From: an uncultured Clostridia bacterium
GTDB lineage: Bacteria > Bacillota > Clostridia > Christensenellales > Aristaeellaceae
DNA length: 14,452 bases
Direction: 5' to 3'
NCBI GenBank assembly: GCA_934631025.1
Contig: CAKTXR010000065.1
Location: forward strand, 1 to 14,452
Below are positions 7,219 to 14,315 of the stretch, in pieces. The notes beneath the pieces were generated by a model. That model was not told the DNA's origin and ran no database searches. It saw only the letters and a list, made by a program, of their open reading frames with translations. The position numbers and the translations under genes are program-made. The stretch's first letter is position 1; each line of letters opens with the position of its first letter.

Positions 7219-7496
7219 GTCATTCTTTTATGTAAACTTACGGTTTTCTCGCGCCGCTCAGAGACAGAAGCCGTGCGCCAGCCCCGCGTCCGCAGCCAGC
7301 CGTCTACGGTCTTTTCCGTGCCCGACCCGTCTTTGCGCTTCAGCAGTTCTCAGCCAGACAATCCAGACGGGGTGCGCGTCAGTCCGCGCAAATTTAGCCC
7401 AACCGCATCTGTCAAACATACCGCTCAGACAGAAACCGCGTGCCAAAACCGCACTTCTGCCGGCGTTCGGCGTTTCGCCGCGCAAACCAGTTGCTT

Positions 7497-7513
7497 CCTA
7501 TTTTATATATAGG
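7497..7513 (-). other. A/T-rich inverted repeat after hpt
   Basis: CCTAT-TTTATAT-ATAGG lies four bases beyond the hpt stop codon. It is an unusual A/T island in GC-rich DNA. The stem is weak, so terminator function is doubtful. Confidence 0.35.
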
Positions 7514-7517
7514 CGCG

Positions 7518-8075
7518 TCAGTCCGCGTAGATCTCAGGCTTGAGCACGCCCACCTCGGGCAGGTTGCGGTACTTCTCGTCGTAATCCAGACCGTAGCCCA
7601 CGACGAACTCGTTGGGGATAACGAAGCCGCAATAGTCCACCGTGATGGTCGAATTGGGGTTGCGGCGCTCGGGCTTGTCCAGCAGCGTGCAGATCTTGAG
7701 CGATTTCGCGCCGCGCGTGATGAGGTTGTTGCGCAGGAAGGTCAGCGTCAGGCCGCTGTCAATGATGTCCTCGACGATCAGGACGTGCTTGCCGGTGATC
7801 GATTCGCTCAGATCCTTGACGAACTGCACGTTGCCGCTCGATTCGCGCCCCGCGCCGTAGCTCTTGACGATCATGAAATCCAGCCGGCAGTCGTGATCGA
7901 TCGCCCGCAGCAGATCGGCGTAAAACACGACCGACCCCTTCAGGATGCACACCAGCACCATCGGCTCGGGATCGTCCTTATAGTCTTCGGTAATCTGACG
8001 GCCCAGCTCGGCCACGCGCCGCTTAATTTCTTCCTCGCTGATCAGCACTTTTTCCAGATCTCCATGCAGCTTCAT
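7518..8075 (-). CDS. hpt: Hypoxanthine(-guanine) phosphoribosyltransferase
   Basis: A 185-residue cytosolic salvage enzyme that joins hypoxanthine or guanine to PRPP, giving IMP or GMP. Type I phosphoribosyltransferase landmarks are clear: the LKGS loop (45-48), the PRPP-binding VEDIIDSGLT (101-110), LLDKPERR (131-138) and the base-contacting DYCGFVIPNEFVVGYGLDY (147-165). Length is typical for the bacterial Hpt family (about 180). ATG 8073-8075 follows GGAGG at nine bases. It uses the PRPP that prs in the same window makes. In Bacillus hpt is cotranscribed with tilS and ftsH; here 819 bp of repeat-filled spacer separates it from tilS. No promoter was convincing upstream. Confidence 0.96.
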   Translation of the reverse strand: MKLHGDLEKVLISEEEIKRRVAELGRQITEDYKDDPEPMVLVCILKGSVVFYADLLRAIDHDCRLDFMIVKSYGAGRESSGNVQFVKDLSESITGKHVLIVEDIIDSGLTLTFLRNNLITRGAKSLKICTLLDKPERRNPNSTITVDYCGFVIPNEFVVGYGLDYDEKYRNLPEVGVLKPEIYAD

Positions 8076-8894
8076 GTCTTTCGTCCTCCACTTTCCCCTG
8101 TTGTCGCTTCTATTTCAAGGCCTGCGCCGCCGCAGACCGCGTTCACGCCATTTCAAACTTCAGTCTCTTTTATCGTTCCAAAACAAACTCTGGTCTTTTT
8201 CTTACTGTATGCGCCGTTACACCGCCGAGCTTACAGTATCCGGCAGGCGCGTCATCTCGCCCTTCGGCGCTCTTTACAGCCGAAGTCATGCAGAGGTTCA
8301 ACGGCGATTCCGGCGCTTTCATCCATCCGCAGCGGCATTTTCAGACTACGGTCTGCTTCCGGCGTTGTTCCTTTCGGAGCACCTTTCAGCCAGTCCATAC
8401 AGTCATTGCAATCGCAGTCCGTTTTGCGCCGTCCAGTGACCCATTCGTTCAACCGTCGTCATGCAAGCCATTCAGCCGCTCACGCAGCAGCATAGAAATA
8501 CCGCGATTCAGACCGCAGTCTGTTTCATCATCATTCGGCAGCAAAACCTTCAAACATCGGCGCTTCAAGAAAATCCTGTGCAGTCCTTCAAGCGCTTCCA
8601 CATCCAGCGCATCGGACCATCCGCAGCTCGATTCTAACCGTGCTCCATCCTACCGCCTCTTCTGAAGCAGCGTCTGGTCATCCGCGTCCAATATCTCAGT
8701 CGTCCGCATCTAATTCAGACCGTAGTCTGTTCTTTTGCCGTTCGACCTCCGTGACTTTCGAAAGCCGCGCGCCGAAATTCAGACTCCAGTCTGTTTCGTC
8801 GTCATACATCCGGCAAACCGCCCGACCGCCATCGGTTCCAATCTTGTGTGCAGTCGCTCAAGTCCCCTTACATCCGTCTATTCGCGTCGCCGTT
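8076..8894. repeat. Array of diverged palindromic repeats between tilS and hpt
   Basis: At least five copies of a palindromic core near TTCAGACTCCAGTCTGTTTC occur, with the stem CAGAC...GTCTG at 8342-8355, 8509-8522, 8716-8729, 8780-8793 and 8896-8909. Decayed copies lie near 8154 and 8184. Substitutions often keep the stem paired while the 2-4 central bases vary. Two units (from 8507 and 8778) stay alignable for about 98 bp, sharing CATCGG, TGTGCAGTC and ACATCC at matching offsets, so the true unit is longer than the hairpin. No gene is supported inside. The edge copy runs into the tilS stop codon. Confidence 0.85.
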
Positions 8895-10238
8895 TCAGAC
8901 TCCTGTCTGTTTCTCGTCCGTCCACGGCGCAATATCGCCGTTCAGCGTCAGCTCAAGCCCGCTATCGCCGCTCTTCAGGCGCGCATCCTCGCTCAATCCC
9001 ACGCCGGCCGCCCACAACACGTCGCTTCCCCGCGCCAGCAGCACGGTCGCGCCGCGCATCGGTCGGTCGATACGCCGGTTGATGAAGTAGTCGGACAGCT
9101 TCATGCGCCCGCTCATGCCCAGCGGCCTGATTCGGTCGCCCGCCCGCCGTGTCCGGAAAACCGCGCCGCGCACCGCGTCCGCACTCACGCAGACGCGCCG
9201 CTCGCCGCCGTCCCGGCACGGTTCATCGCAGGCCCGCACCATAACACGCCCCAGCGTGCCCAGATCGCACACGCCTTCACCGGTCAGCGGCAGCTCGCCG
9301 TCAAAGCGAAAATCGCCGTGCATCAAATACAGACCGTTCCCTGTTTTCTCGGCCAGCCAGCCGTTCTCCAGCATGACCCTTCCCTTTTGCGCCCGATAAA
9401 GCGCGCAGATCATGCCGCAGCCCGTCGCATCCAGCCCCGTCAGGCGGTGCGCCGCGCGCATGGCGATCGCGTCGTGTACGTCGTTCGCCACCGTGCGGAT
9501 GCGCAAACCGACCGGCGTCTGTTCCGCATATTCGCGGAGAAACACCGCCGTCTGCGCGGCCATGCAGTCGTCCTCGCGCGCCGCGATTCCGGCGAACCGG
9601 CAGAGCGCGCGCGCCGCCCCGGGATAGGCGGCTTCCAGCGCGGGCAGCGCCTCGAGACGCAGCCGGTTGCGCGGCGTATCGACCTGCGCGTTGGTCGAAT
9701 CCTCGCGCCAGTCAATGCCCATTTCTTCCAGATAAGCGATCAGCTCGCTCTTGCGCACGGCCAGCAGCGGCCTGTACAGATCGCCCTCGCGTGCCGCCAT
9801 GCCGGAAGCGCCCCGCAGCCCCGCGCCGCGCAGCAGGTGCATCAGCACGGTTTCGGCCTGATCGTCCATGTGATGTGCCAGCGCGATGCAGTCCGCGCCG
9901 ATCTCGGCCTTCACGCGGCGCAAAAACGCATAGCGCGCGTCGCGGGCGGCCTGCTCCAGCCCCACATGGCGCCCGGCAGCCAGCGCCGGCACGTCGCACG
10001 CGCCCATATGGCACTCGATCCCCCACGCCGCGCACAGCGCCTTCACGAACCGCGCGTCCGCACGCGACTCCTCGCCGCGGATGCCGTGCTCGAAATGCGC
10101 CGCCGCCAGACGAATTTCGCCCGCGCGGGCACATTCCCGCAGCAGCGCCAGCAGCGCCACGGAATCCGCGCCGCCCGACACCGCCGCCAGCACATAGCCG
10201 CTGGGGCGCGGGGATAACATTTCCAGTTTACTATTCAT
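8895..10238 (-). CDS. tilS: tRNA(Ile)-lysidine synthase
   Basis: A 447-residue cytosolic enzyme that uses ATP and lysine to convert cytidine 34 of tRNA-Ile(CAU) to lysidine, allowing AUA decoding. The N-type ATP pyrophosphatase loop SGGADS (21-26) is followed by HGIRGEES (51-58) and AHHMDDQAETVLMHLLRGAG (121-140), then YRPLL. The C-terminal TilS substrate-binding domain is present (FRTRRAGDRIRPLGMSGRMK and SDYFINRRI). Start ATG 10236-10238 follows GAGGG; a TTG nine codons earlier (10265) is possible but weaker. The last codons and the TGA lie within a copy of the palindromic repeat that fills the downstream spacer, so the extreme C-terminus (EKQTGV) is repeat-derived. The neighbour order with hpt and ftsH supports the call. 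Confidence 0.95.
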   Translation of the reverse strand: MNSKLEMLSPRPSGYVLAAVSGGADSVALLALLRECARAGEIRLAAAHFEHGIRGEESRADARFVKALCAAWGIECHMGACDVPALAAGRHVGLEQAARDARYAFLRRVKAEIGADCIALAHHMDDQAETVLMHLLRGAGLRGASGMAAREGDLYRPLLAVRKSELIAYLEEMGIDWREDSTNAQVDTPRNRLRLEALPALEAAYPGAARALCRFAGIAAREDDCMAAQTAVFLREYAEQTPVGLRIRTVANDVHDAIAMRAAHRLTGLDATGCGMICALYRAQKGRVMLENGWLAEKTGNGLYLMHGDFRFDGELPLTGEGVCDLGTLGRVMVRACDEPCRDGGERRVCVSADAVRGAVFRTRRAGDRIRPLGMSGRMKLSDYFINRRIDRPMRGATVLLARGSDVLWAAGVGLSEDARLKSGDSGLELTLNGDIAPWTDEKQTGV

Positions 10239-10584
10239 TGTACCCTCTTTGCCGCGTTCCCGCAAGGGTTCGCGTCCGAATTTATCCGTTTGTTAAAAAT
10301 CCAGACCCCGCCGCGCCCGATTTTCCGCGTCCTCAGCGCCGTTTTCGAGACGGCGGCCGAGTATGCCGGCGGCGCGCCGAGGAATCAGCGCCCGTGCGAA
10401 GCGGCGCATCGCCCCGCATCCGCACAGGAAAAGCGGCCATAATCGCGCCCGAAACCAACCAGCGTCAGAACGACCGCCCTTGCGGCTCCAAAGCACATGA
10501 AAAACGTCCGCAGCCCTTCAGAATCGCCGCGTCCCTTTCCGCCGCCTTAAACCGTCCATCCTCAAGCGCCGCAAGCCGCCCGAC
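10239..10584. other. Spacer between dacF and tilS
   Basis: About 345 bp without a supported gene. It holds a weak inverted repeat (GCCGT...ACGGC, 10338-10354) and one TGCGAAGCGG (10395-10404) that resembles the core of the repeat downstream of prs. No convincing promoter or terminator was found for either neighbour. Confidence 0.5.
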
Positions 10585-11763
10585 TCACCCTGCCAGAAAG
10601 CACCACTTCCGAATCACGCGCGTCAATCCGTTGCCCAGCGACCGCGCGCTCACCGATTCCGCCGCCGCGACAGGCACGCGCGCGATCATCTCGCCGCCGC
10701 GCAGCACGCGCACATAGCCGATCACCTCGCCGGTGCGCACAGGCGCGTCGATCGACTCGGGCAGCTCGGCCTCGAGCGAAATATCGCGCTCCTCGCCCTT
10801 CCTGACCAGCAGCGTCAGATCCTGATTCAGCACAAGCGGCACACCGTCCGCGCTGCCGCCGGCGACCGGCATCTTGCCGCGCACAGCCGCGCCGCGCTCG
10901 GCCACGGGATAGAGCCTGTAGCCCGCAAAGCCGTAATCGAGCATCTCTTCAGCAATCTTGAAGCGCTCCCTGCCCGAGGGCGCGCCCAGCACCACGGCGA
11001 TCAGCCGCATCCCGCCGCGCTTCGCCGAGGCCGCCATACAGTAACCCGCCTCGTTGGTCGAGCCGGTCTTGATACCGTCGCAGCCGTCGTAGAGCCGCAG
11101 GAGCTTATTCGTGTTGGTCAGCGTGGTCACGCGGCCGCTCTCGTGCGTAAAATCCTCCAGCCAGATCGACGAATAGTCGTAGAACAGATCGTGCTGCGAC
11201 AGCGCCGCCGCCATGCGCGCCACGTCGCGCGCGGTGGTGTACTGGTTCTCGGTCGGCAGGCCGGTGCAGTTGACGAAGTTCGTGTTTGTCATGCTCAGCT
11301 CGGCCGCACGGCCGTTCATGCGGTCGACGAACAACTCTGCGCTGCCGGCAATGTGCTCGGCCAGCGCCACGGCCGAGTCGTTCGCGCTGCCCACGATCAC
11401 GCTCTTGAGCAGCTCGTTCACCGTCTGCGTCTCGCCCGCGTCCAGCAGCACCTGCGAGCCGCCCATGCCCGCGGCGTTTTTGCTCACCGCCACGTCCTCG
11501 GTCAGGTCGATCGCGCCGTCCTCGATCGCCTCGCACACCAGCAGGATCGTCATGATCTTGGTCACGCTGGCCACGGGGCGCTTCTCGTCCGCATTGATCT
11601 CAAATATGATCTGCCCGCTCTCCGGCTCCAACAGCATCGCCGCGGCGCAGTCCGGCTTCATCGGCGCGTCCTCGAGCGCCCCATCCGAAATCGCCGCGCG
11701 CGCCGGAATCGCCGCCGCCATCAGCAGCACGCCCATCAGACACGCCATTGCCCGTCTCAGCAT
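10585..11763 (-). CDS. dacF: D-alanyl-D-alanine carboxypeptidase (penicillin-binding protein, DacF type)
   Basis: A 392-residue serine carboxypeptidase (family S11, PBP5-like) that removes the terminal D-Ala from peptidoglycan stem peptides outside the membrane. A signal peptide (1 to about 23, LRRAMACLMGVLLMAAAIPARA) precedes the catalytic domain. The active-site triad is intact: SVTK (66-69), SAN (126-128) and KTG (232-234). A PBP5_C-like domain follows, and the final VIRKWCFLAG could be a short membrane anchor. The second of two nearby ATGs (11761-11763) is chosen because GGGAGGG touches the first one. In Bacillus dacF lies after drm (deoB) and pupG and is forespore-expressed; here deoB is the upstream neighbour and the promoter resembles sigma-F/sigma-G sites. 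A dacB-like role would be the alternative. Confidence 0.92.
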   Translation of the reverse strand: MLRRAMACLMGVLLMAAAIPARAAISDGALEDAPMKPDCAAAMLLEPESGQIIFEINADEKRPVASVTKIMTILLVCEAIEDGAIDLTEDVAVSKNAAGMGGSQVLLDAGETQTVNELLKSVIVGSANDSAVALAEHIAGSAELFVDRMNGRAAELSMTNTNFVNCTGLPTENQYTTARDVARMAAALSQHDLFYDYSSIWLEDFTHESGRVTTLTNTNKLLRLYDGCDGIKTGSTNEAGYCMAASAKRGGMRLIAVVLGAPSGRERFKIAEEMLDYGFAGYRLYPVAERGAAVRGKMPVAGGSADGVPLVLNQDLTLLVRKGEERDISLEAELPESIDAPVRTGEVIGYVRVLRGGEMIARVPVAAAESVSARSLGNGLTRVIRKWCFLAG

Positions 11764-11769
11764 AAACAT

Positions 11770-11776
11770 CCCTCCC
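11770..11776 (-). promoter_or_regulatory. Ribosome binding site deciding the dacF start
   Basis: GGGAGGG on the minus strand abuts ATG 11767-11769 with no spacer, but is six bases from ATG 11761-11763. The second ATG is therefore the likely start. Confidence 0.7.
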
Positions 11777-11780
11777 GCCC

Positions 11781-11799
11781 ATATTCCCTACTAGAATAT
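11781..11799. promoter_or_regulatory. Inverted repeat over the predicted dacF transcription start
   Basis: ATATTC (11781-11786) and GAATAT (11794-11799) are perfect inverted arms with a 7-bp centre. The right arm overlaps the putative -10 box and the left arm falls at about the transcription start, a position typical of an operator. It may also be chance in a short A/T-rich patch. Confidence 0.4.
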
Positions 11800-11821
11800 C
11801 CGGCGAGAACGCGCCCTATGC
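11792..11821 (-). promoter_or_regulatory. Putative forespore (sigma-F/sigma-G-like) promoter of dacF
   Basis: On the minus strand GCATA (11817-11821) is followed after 15 bp by GGATATTCTA (11792-11801). This fits the Bacillus sigma-F form (GYWTA, GGnnAnAHTR) with one mismatch and spacing one short. It also fits sigma-G (GHATR, 18 bp, CATWHTA) with one mismatch at exact spacing. There is no sigma-A -35. The match is by eye. Confidence 0.5.
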
Positions 11822-12311
11822 CCGGCCGTCCGGCGCTTTGCCCCCATAAAATCCATCGCCAGGCACGCATTTTCACAGCGCCTGACCCCGCAGTCGCTTC
11901 ACAGGCGATTCAGCGGTACAATCCGCTGGCTTCTCGGAGCCTTGAGCGCAAAAACCGCCGTTCAAAACCGCTTCCGGCGCGCATTCCAAGGCCATCCAGC
12001 CGCACAGCTCTCCGAACTCCAGCGCCAAACGCACGCTTTCGCAGCGCCCTAACCTCCGTAATCGCTCTACGCTCAATCCGCAGTCTCAAGTCATCTTCCT
12101 CAAACGCGCGCGCCGCACGTTCAGCGAACCTCCAGCCCGCCGCGCCTTTCCCTCAAATCGAAAAGGCAGGCCGCAGCACGTTTTCCGCGCCGCAGCCATG
12201 CCCTTATGCGCTTTTTTGCTGCTTTTTCAATGGATTGAAACGGCTCCGCGCCGGCGTTTTCGCGCCCCGCGCCGCCTGCAAGCAGACTCGGCCGTCTCAA
12301 ATCCTCAGGCG
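11822..12311. other. Spacer between deoB and dacF, with a diverged repeat pair
   Basis: About 490 bp without a supported gene. Related stretches begin at 11863 (GCACGCATTTTCACAGCGCC) and 12031 (GCACGCTTTCGCAGCGCCCT), 168 bp apart, and remain loosely similar for about 40 bp. In Bacillus a purine nucleoside phosphorylase gene sits between these two genes; no trace of one was seen. There is no clear deoB terminator. Confidence 0.55.
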
Positions 12312-13490
12312 TTATTCTTCAACGACGTCCTTATAGAACGACGTGCCCGGCAGCTTGTTCTCCACGCCCAGCGCCTCGAGCACCGTCGCCGAAACGTCGG
12401 CAAAGCTTTTGCGCGTGCCCAGATCGACGCCCTCCTTCAGGCCCAGCCCCCAGACCAGCAGCGGCACATATTCGCGCGTATGGTCGGTCGTGGGATAGGC
12501 GGGGTCGCAGCCGTGGTCGGCGGTGATGATGAGCAGATCGTCCTCGCCCAGCAGGCGGATGATCTCCGGCAGGCGGCGGTCGAACTCCTCAAGGCAGGCG
12601 GCAAAGCCCGCCACGTCGTTGCGATGGCCGTATTTCATGTCGGTGTCCACCAGATTGGTGAACAGAAGGCCGCTCCAGTTCGGTTTTTTGAGCATCTCGA
12701 TCGTCGAGTCGATGCAGGCCGGATTGCCCGCGGCGTGATCGGATTTCGTCAGGCCGCGATGGTTGAATATATCCTCGATTTTGCCCACGCCCAGCACGTC
12801 CTTGCCGGCAGCCTTGAGCACGTCCAGCATCGTCGGGCCGAGCGGATCGATCGAGAAATCGCGGCGGTTGTCGGTGCGTACGAACGCGCCGGGCATCCCC
12901 TCGAACGGACGCGCGATGACGCGGCCCACGGCGTTGTCGCCGGTGAGTATGCGGCGGGCGCGGCGGCAGATGTCCCACAGCGTCAGCACGGGGATCACGC
13001 CCTCGTGCGCGGCGATCTGGAACACGCTGTCGGCCGAGGTGTAGACGATCAGCGCGCCGGTGCGCAGGTGCTCCGGCCCCAGCTCCTCGATGATGGCCGT
13101 GCCGGAAGCGGGCTTGTTGCCGATCACCTTCATGCCCGTCTCGTCCTCGAACGCCTTGATGACCTCGGGCGGAAAGCCGTGCGGATACGTCGGGAAGGGC
13201 TTCTTGAGCGGCAGGCCGGCCATTTCCCAGTGGCCTGTGGTCGTGTCCTTGCCCGGCGAAACCTCGGCCATGCGGCCATAGCAGCCGATCGGCTCCTCGT
13301 CCTCGTAATCCTTGAAGGGGCGGATGTTGCCCAGGCCGAGCGCGCTCAGGTTGGGCAGCGCGGGATGCTTCTGGGCAAGAACGTGTCCCAGCGTGTCCGC
13401 ACCCTTATCGCCGAATTTCGCGGCGTCGCTCATCTCGCCGATGCCCGTTCCGTCCAGCACGAGCAGCACAACTCTCTTCATTTTTTTCAT
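12312..13490 (-). CDS. deoB: Phosphopentomutase
   Basis: A 392-residue cytosolic metalloenzyme that interconverts ribose-1-phosphate (or deoxyribose-1-phosphate) and the 5-phosphate, feeding nucleoside breakdown into central carbon and, through ribose-5-phosphate, into PRPP synthesis. Alkaline phosphatase-fold landmarks are present: the metal-binding VLDGTGIGEM (11-20), TTTGHWEM (83-90) with the phosphorylated Thr85, NLVDTDMKYGHRND and ITADHGCDPAYPTTDHTREYVPLL. Length is normal for the family. Start ATG 13488-13490 follows GGAGG at ten bases; a second ATG three codons later is too distant. The A of this ATG is the last base of the upstream TGA (TGATG), so translation is probably coupled to the Spo0A-like gene. 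Confidence 0.96.
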   Translation of the reverse strand: MKKMKRVVLLVLDGTGIGEMSDAAKFGDKGADTLGHVLAQKHPALPNLSALGLGNIRPFKDYEDEEPIGCYGRMAEVSPGKDTTTGHWEMAGLPLKKPFPTYPHGFPPEVIKAFEDETGMKVIGNKPASGTAIIEELGPEHLRTGALIVYTSADSVFQIAAHEGVIPVLTLWDICRRARRILTGDNAVGRVIARPFEGMPGAFVRTDNRRDFSIDPLGPTMLDVLKAAGKDVLGVGKIEDIFNHRGLTKSDHAAGNPACIDSTIEMLKKPNWSGLLFTNLVDTDMKYGHRNDVAGFAACLEEFDRRLPEIIRLLGEDDLLIITADHGCDPAYPTTDHTREYVPLLVWGLGLKEGVDLGTRKSFADVSATVLEALGVENKLPGTSFYKDVVEE

Positions 13491-14236
13491 CAGGTGTTCG
13501 CCTCCAGTCTCAGCGCTTCAGTGATCCGCGCTATAAATTCGCTGTTCGTCGGCTTGCCTTTCGACGCGTCGACGGTGTTGCCAAAGAATGTATACTGCGT
13601 CTCGATGTCGCCGTGCAGCCAGGCCGACTCGATGGCGTGGCGCATCAGCCGCTCCACAGCCGCCGCGCTCGCACCGTATTCGCGCGCAATCATCGGATAA
13701 ACCTGCGTGGACAGCCGTCCAAAGCACCGATAATCCCGCGCGCAGAGCATGACCGCCCGCGTGAGGTATCTGCCGCCCGCCGTTTCATCGGCCACGCCCA
13801 GCGAACGCAGCCTGCGCTCAACCTCCCTCCGGCTCGCCCACGCGGGAGGAAGCCTGTCGCCCAGCGTCAGAGCGCTCATCGTCCGCACAATCGCCTCGTC
13901 CGCCGCCCACGGGCCGTCCAGACAGACCGCGCCCGCCTGTTCCGCCGCCGTCCTCGCTTCGCCGCAGCCCGCCGGAAAAATCGCCAGCAGCGCCGGCATG
14001 GCGGGAAGCGGTCTCGACGCGATCTCATGCGCCAGCGCAGAAGCGTCCAGTCCGGCCATCAGCGCGTTGACGATCACAATATCGGCGCGTCCCTGCGCGG
14101 CGGCGTCCGGAATCGCGCGGCGATCGAAGCGGCACACGTCCATATCATATCCCGCCCAGTACAGCGGCATACGCAGTCGTCCGGCCAGTTCGGGCGTACA
14201 GAGCACGCGCTCAAAGCCCTCGTCCACGCGGCCCAC
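13490..14236 (-). CDS. Spo0A-family transcription regulator with a degenerate receiver domain
   Basis: A 248-residue protein whose C-terminal part (about 139-245) is a clear Spo0A DNA-binding domain: YPMIAREYGASAAAVERLMR (180-199), HAIESAW (200-206) and KPTNSEFIA (228-236) are near-signature. The N-terminal 125 residues follow the receiver fold pattern but lack its chemistry. The phospho-acceptor Asp is Asn57 (DIVIVNALM), the acidic pair after strand 1 is replaced (VLCTPEL), the strand-4 Thr/Ser is missing (LLAIFPAG), and the strand-5 Lys is Asp (CLDGPW). Phosphorelay control therefore looks impossible. GTG 14234-14236 is used as start (AAAGGGA upstream); GTG 14225-14227 with GAGGTG six bases upstream is equally possible and three residues shorter. 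It precedes deoB with a one-base overlap. It could be this genome's only Spo0A or a paralogue; sequence here cannot decide. Confidence 0.88.
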   Translation of the reverse strand: MGRVDEGFERVLCTPELAGRLRMPLYWAGYDMDVCRFDRRAIPDAAAQGRADIVIVNALMAGLDASALAHEIASRPLPAMPALLAIFPAGCGEARTAAEQAGAVCLDGPWAADEAIVRTMSALTLGDRLPPAWASRREVERRLRSLGVADETAGGRYLTRAVMLCARDYRCFGRLSTQVYPMIAREYGASAAAVERLMRHAIESAWLHGDIETQYTFFGNTVDASKGKPTNSEFIARITEALRLEANT

Positions 14237-14256
14237 CTCGCTTCCCTTTCATTTCT

Positions 14257-14263
14257 TTCGACA
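14257..14263 (-). promoter_or_regulatory. Candidate 0A box in the leader of the Spo0A-like gene
   Basis: TGTCGAA on the minus strand matches the Spo0A target core exactly. It lies between the predicted -10 box and the start codon, about 20 bases before the start. A 7-bp match is expected once or twice by chance in a window this size, so position is the main support. Confidence 0.4.
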
Positions 14264-14315
14264 TACACAGATAAATTCCTGCCGCCGCGCCCCTGTCCGC
14301 ATGTATTTTCTACCA

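Larger units (their letters stand above)
7122..7517. other. Spacer between hpt and ftsH, with a repeat pair
   Basis: About 400 bp. The right part carries the ftsH promoter. Two similar stretches, GCTCAGAGACAGAAGCCGTG (from 7256) and GCTCAGACAGAAACCGCGTG (from 7423), lie 167 bp apart. No gene, tRNA or clear hpt terminator was found. Confidence 0.55.

Noticed and set aside
5031..7235. A 734-codon open frame on the plus strand across ftsH
   Set aside because: It is antisense to a fully motif-complete ftsH. High GC leaves few stops on the opposite strand. Its product has no recognisable domain and is Arg/His/Ala-rich.
8252..8452. Minus-strand 66-codon frame with a CDCNDC cysteine cluster in the tilS-hpt spacer
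   Set aside because: It has a TTG start without a ribosome site and runs through the palindromic repeat. The peptide ADRSLK is the translated repeat.
8076..8912. CRISPR array
   Set aside because: Repeats are imperfect palindromes at irregular 64-207 bp intervals, and no cas genes are present.
11873..12076. Minus-strand 67-codon frame between deoB and dacF
   Set aside because: TTG start, no ribosome site, and sequence overlapping the diverged repeat pair.
12302..12345. Hairpin after the deoB stop as a terminator
   Set aside because: Only short, interrupted pairing (GCCTG...CAGGC) and no U-run on the minus strand.
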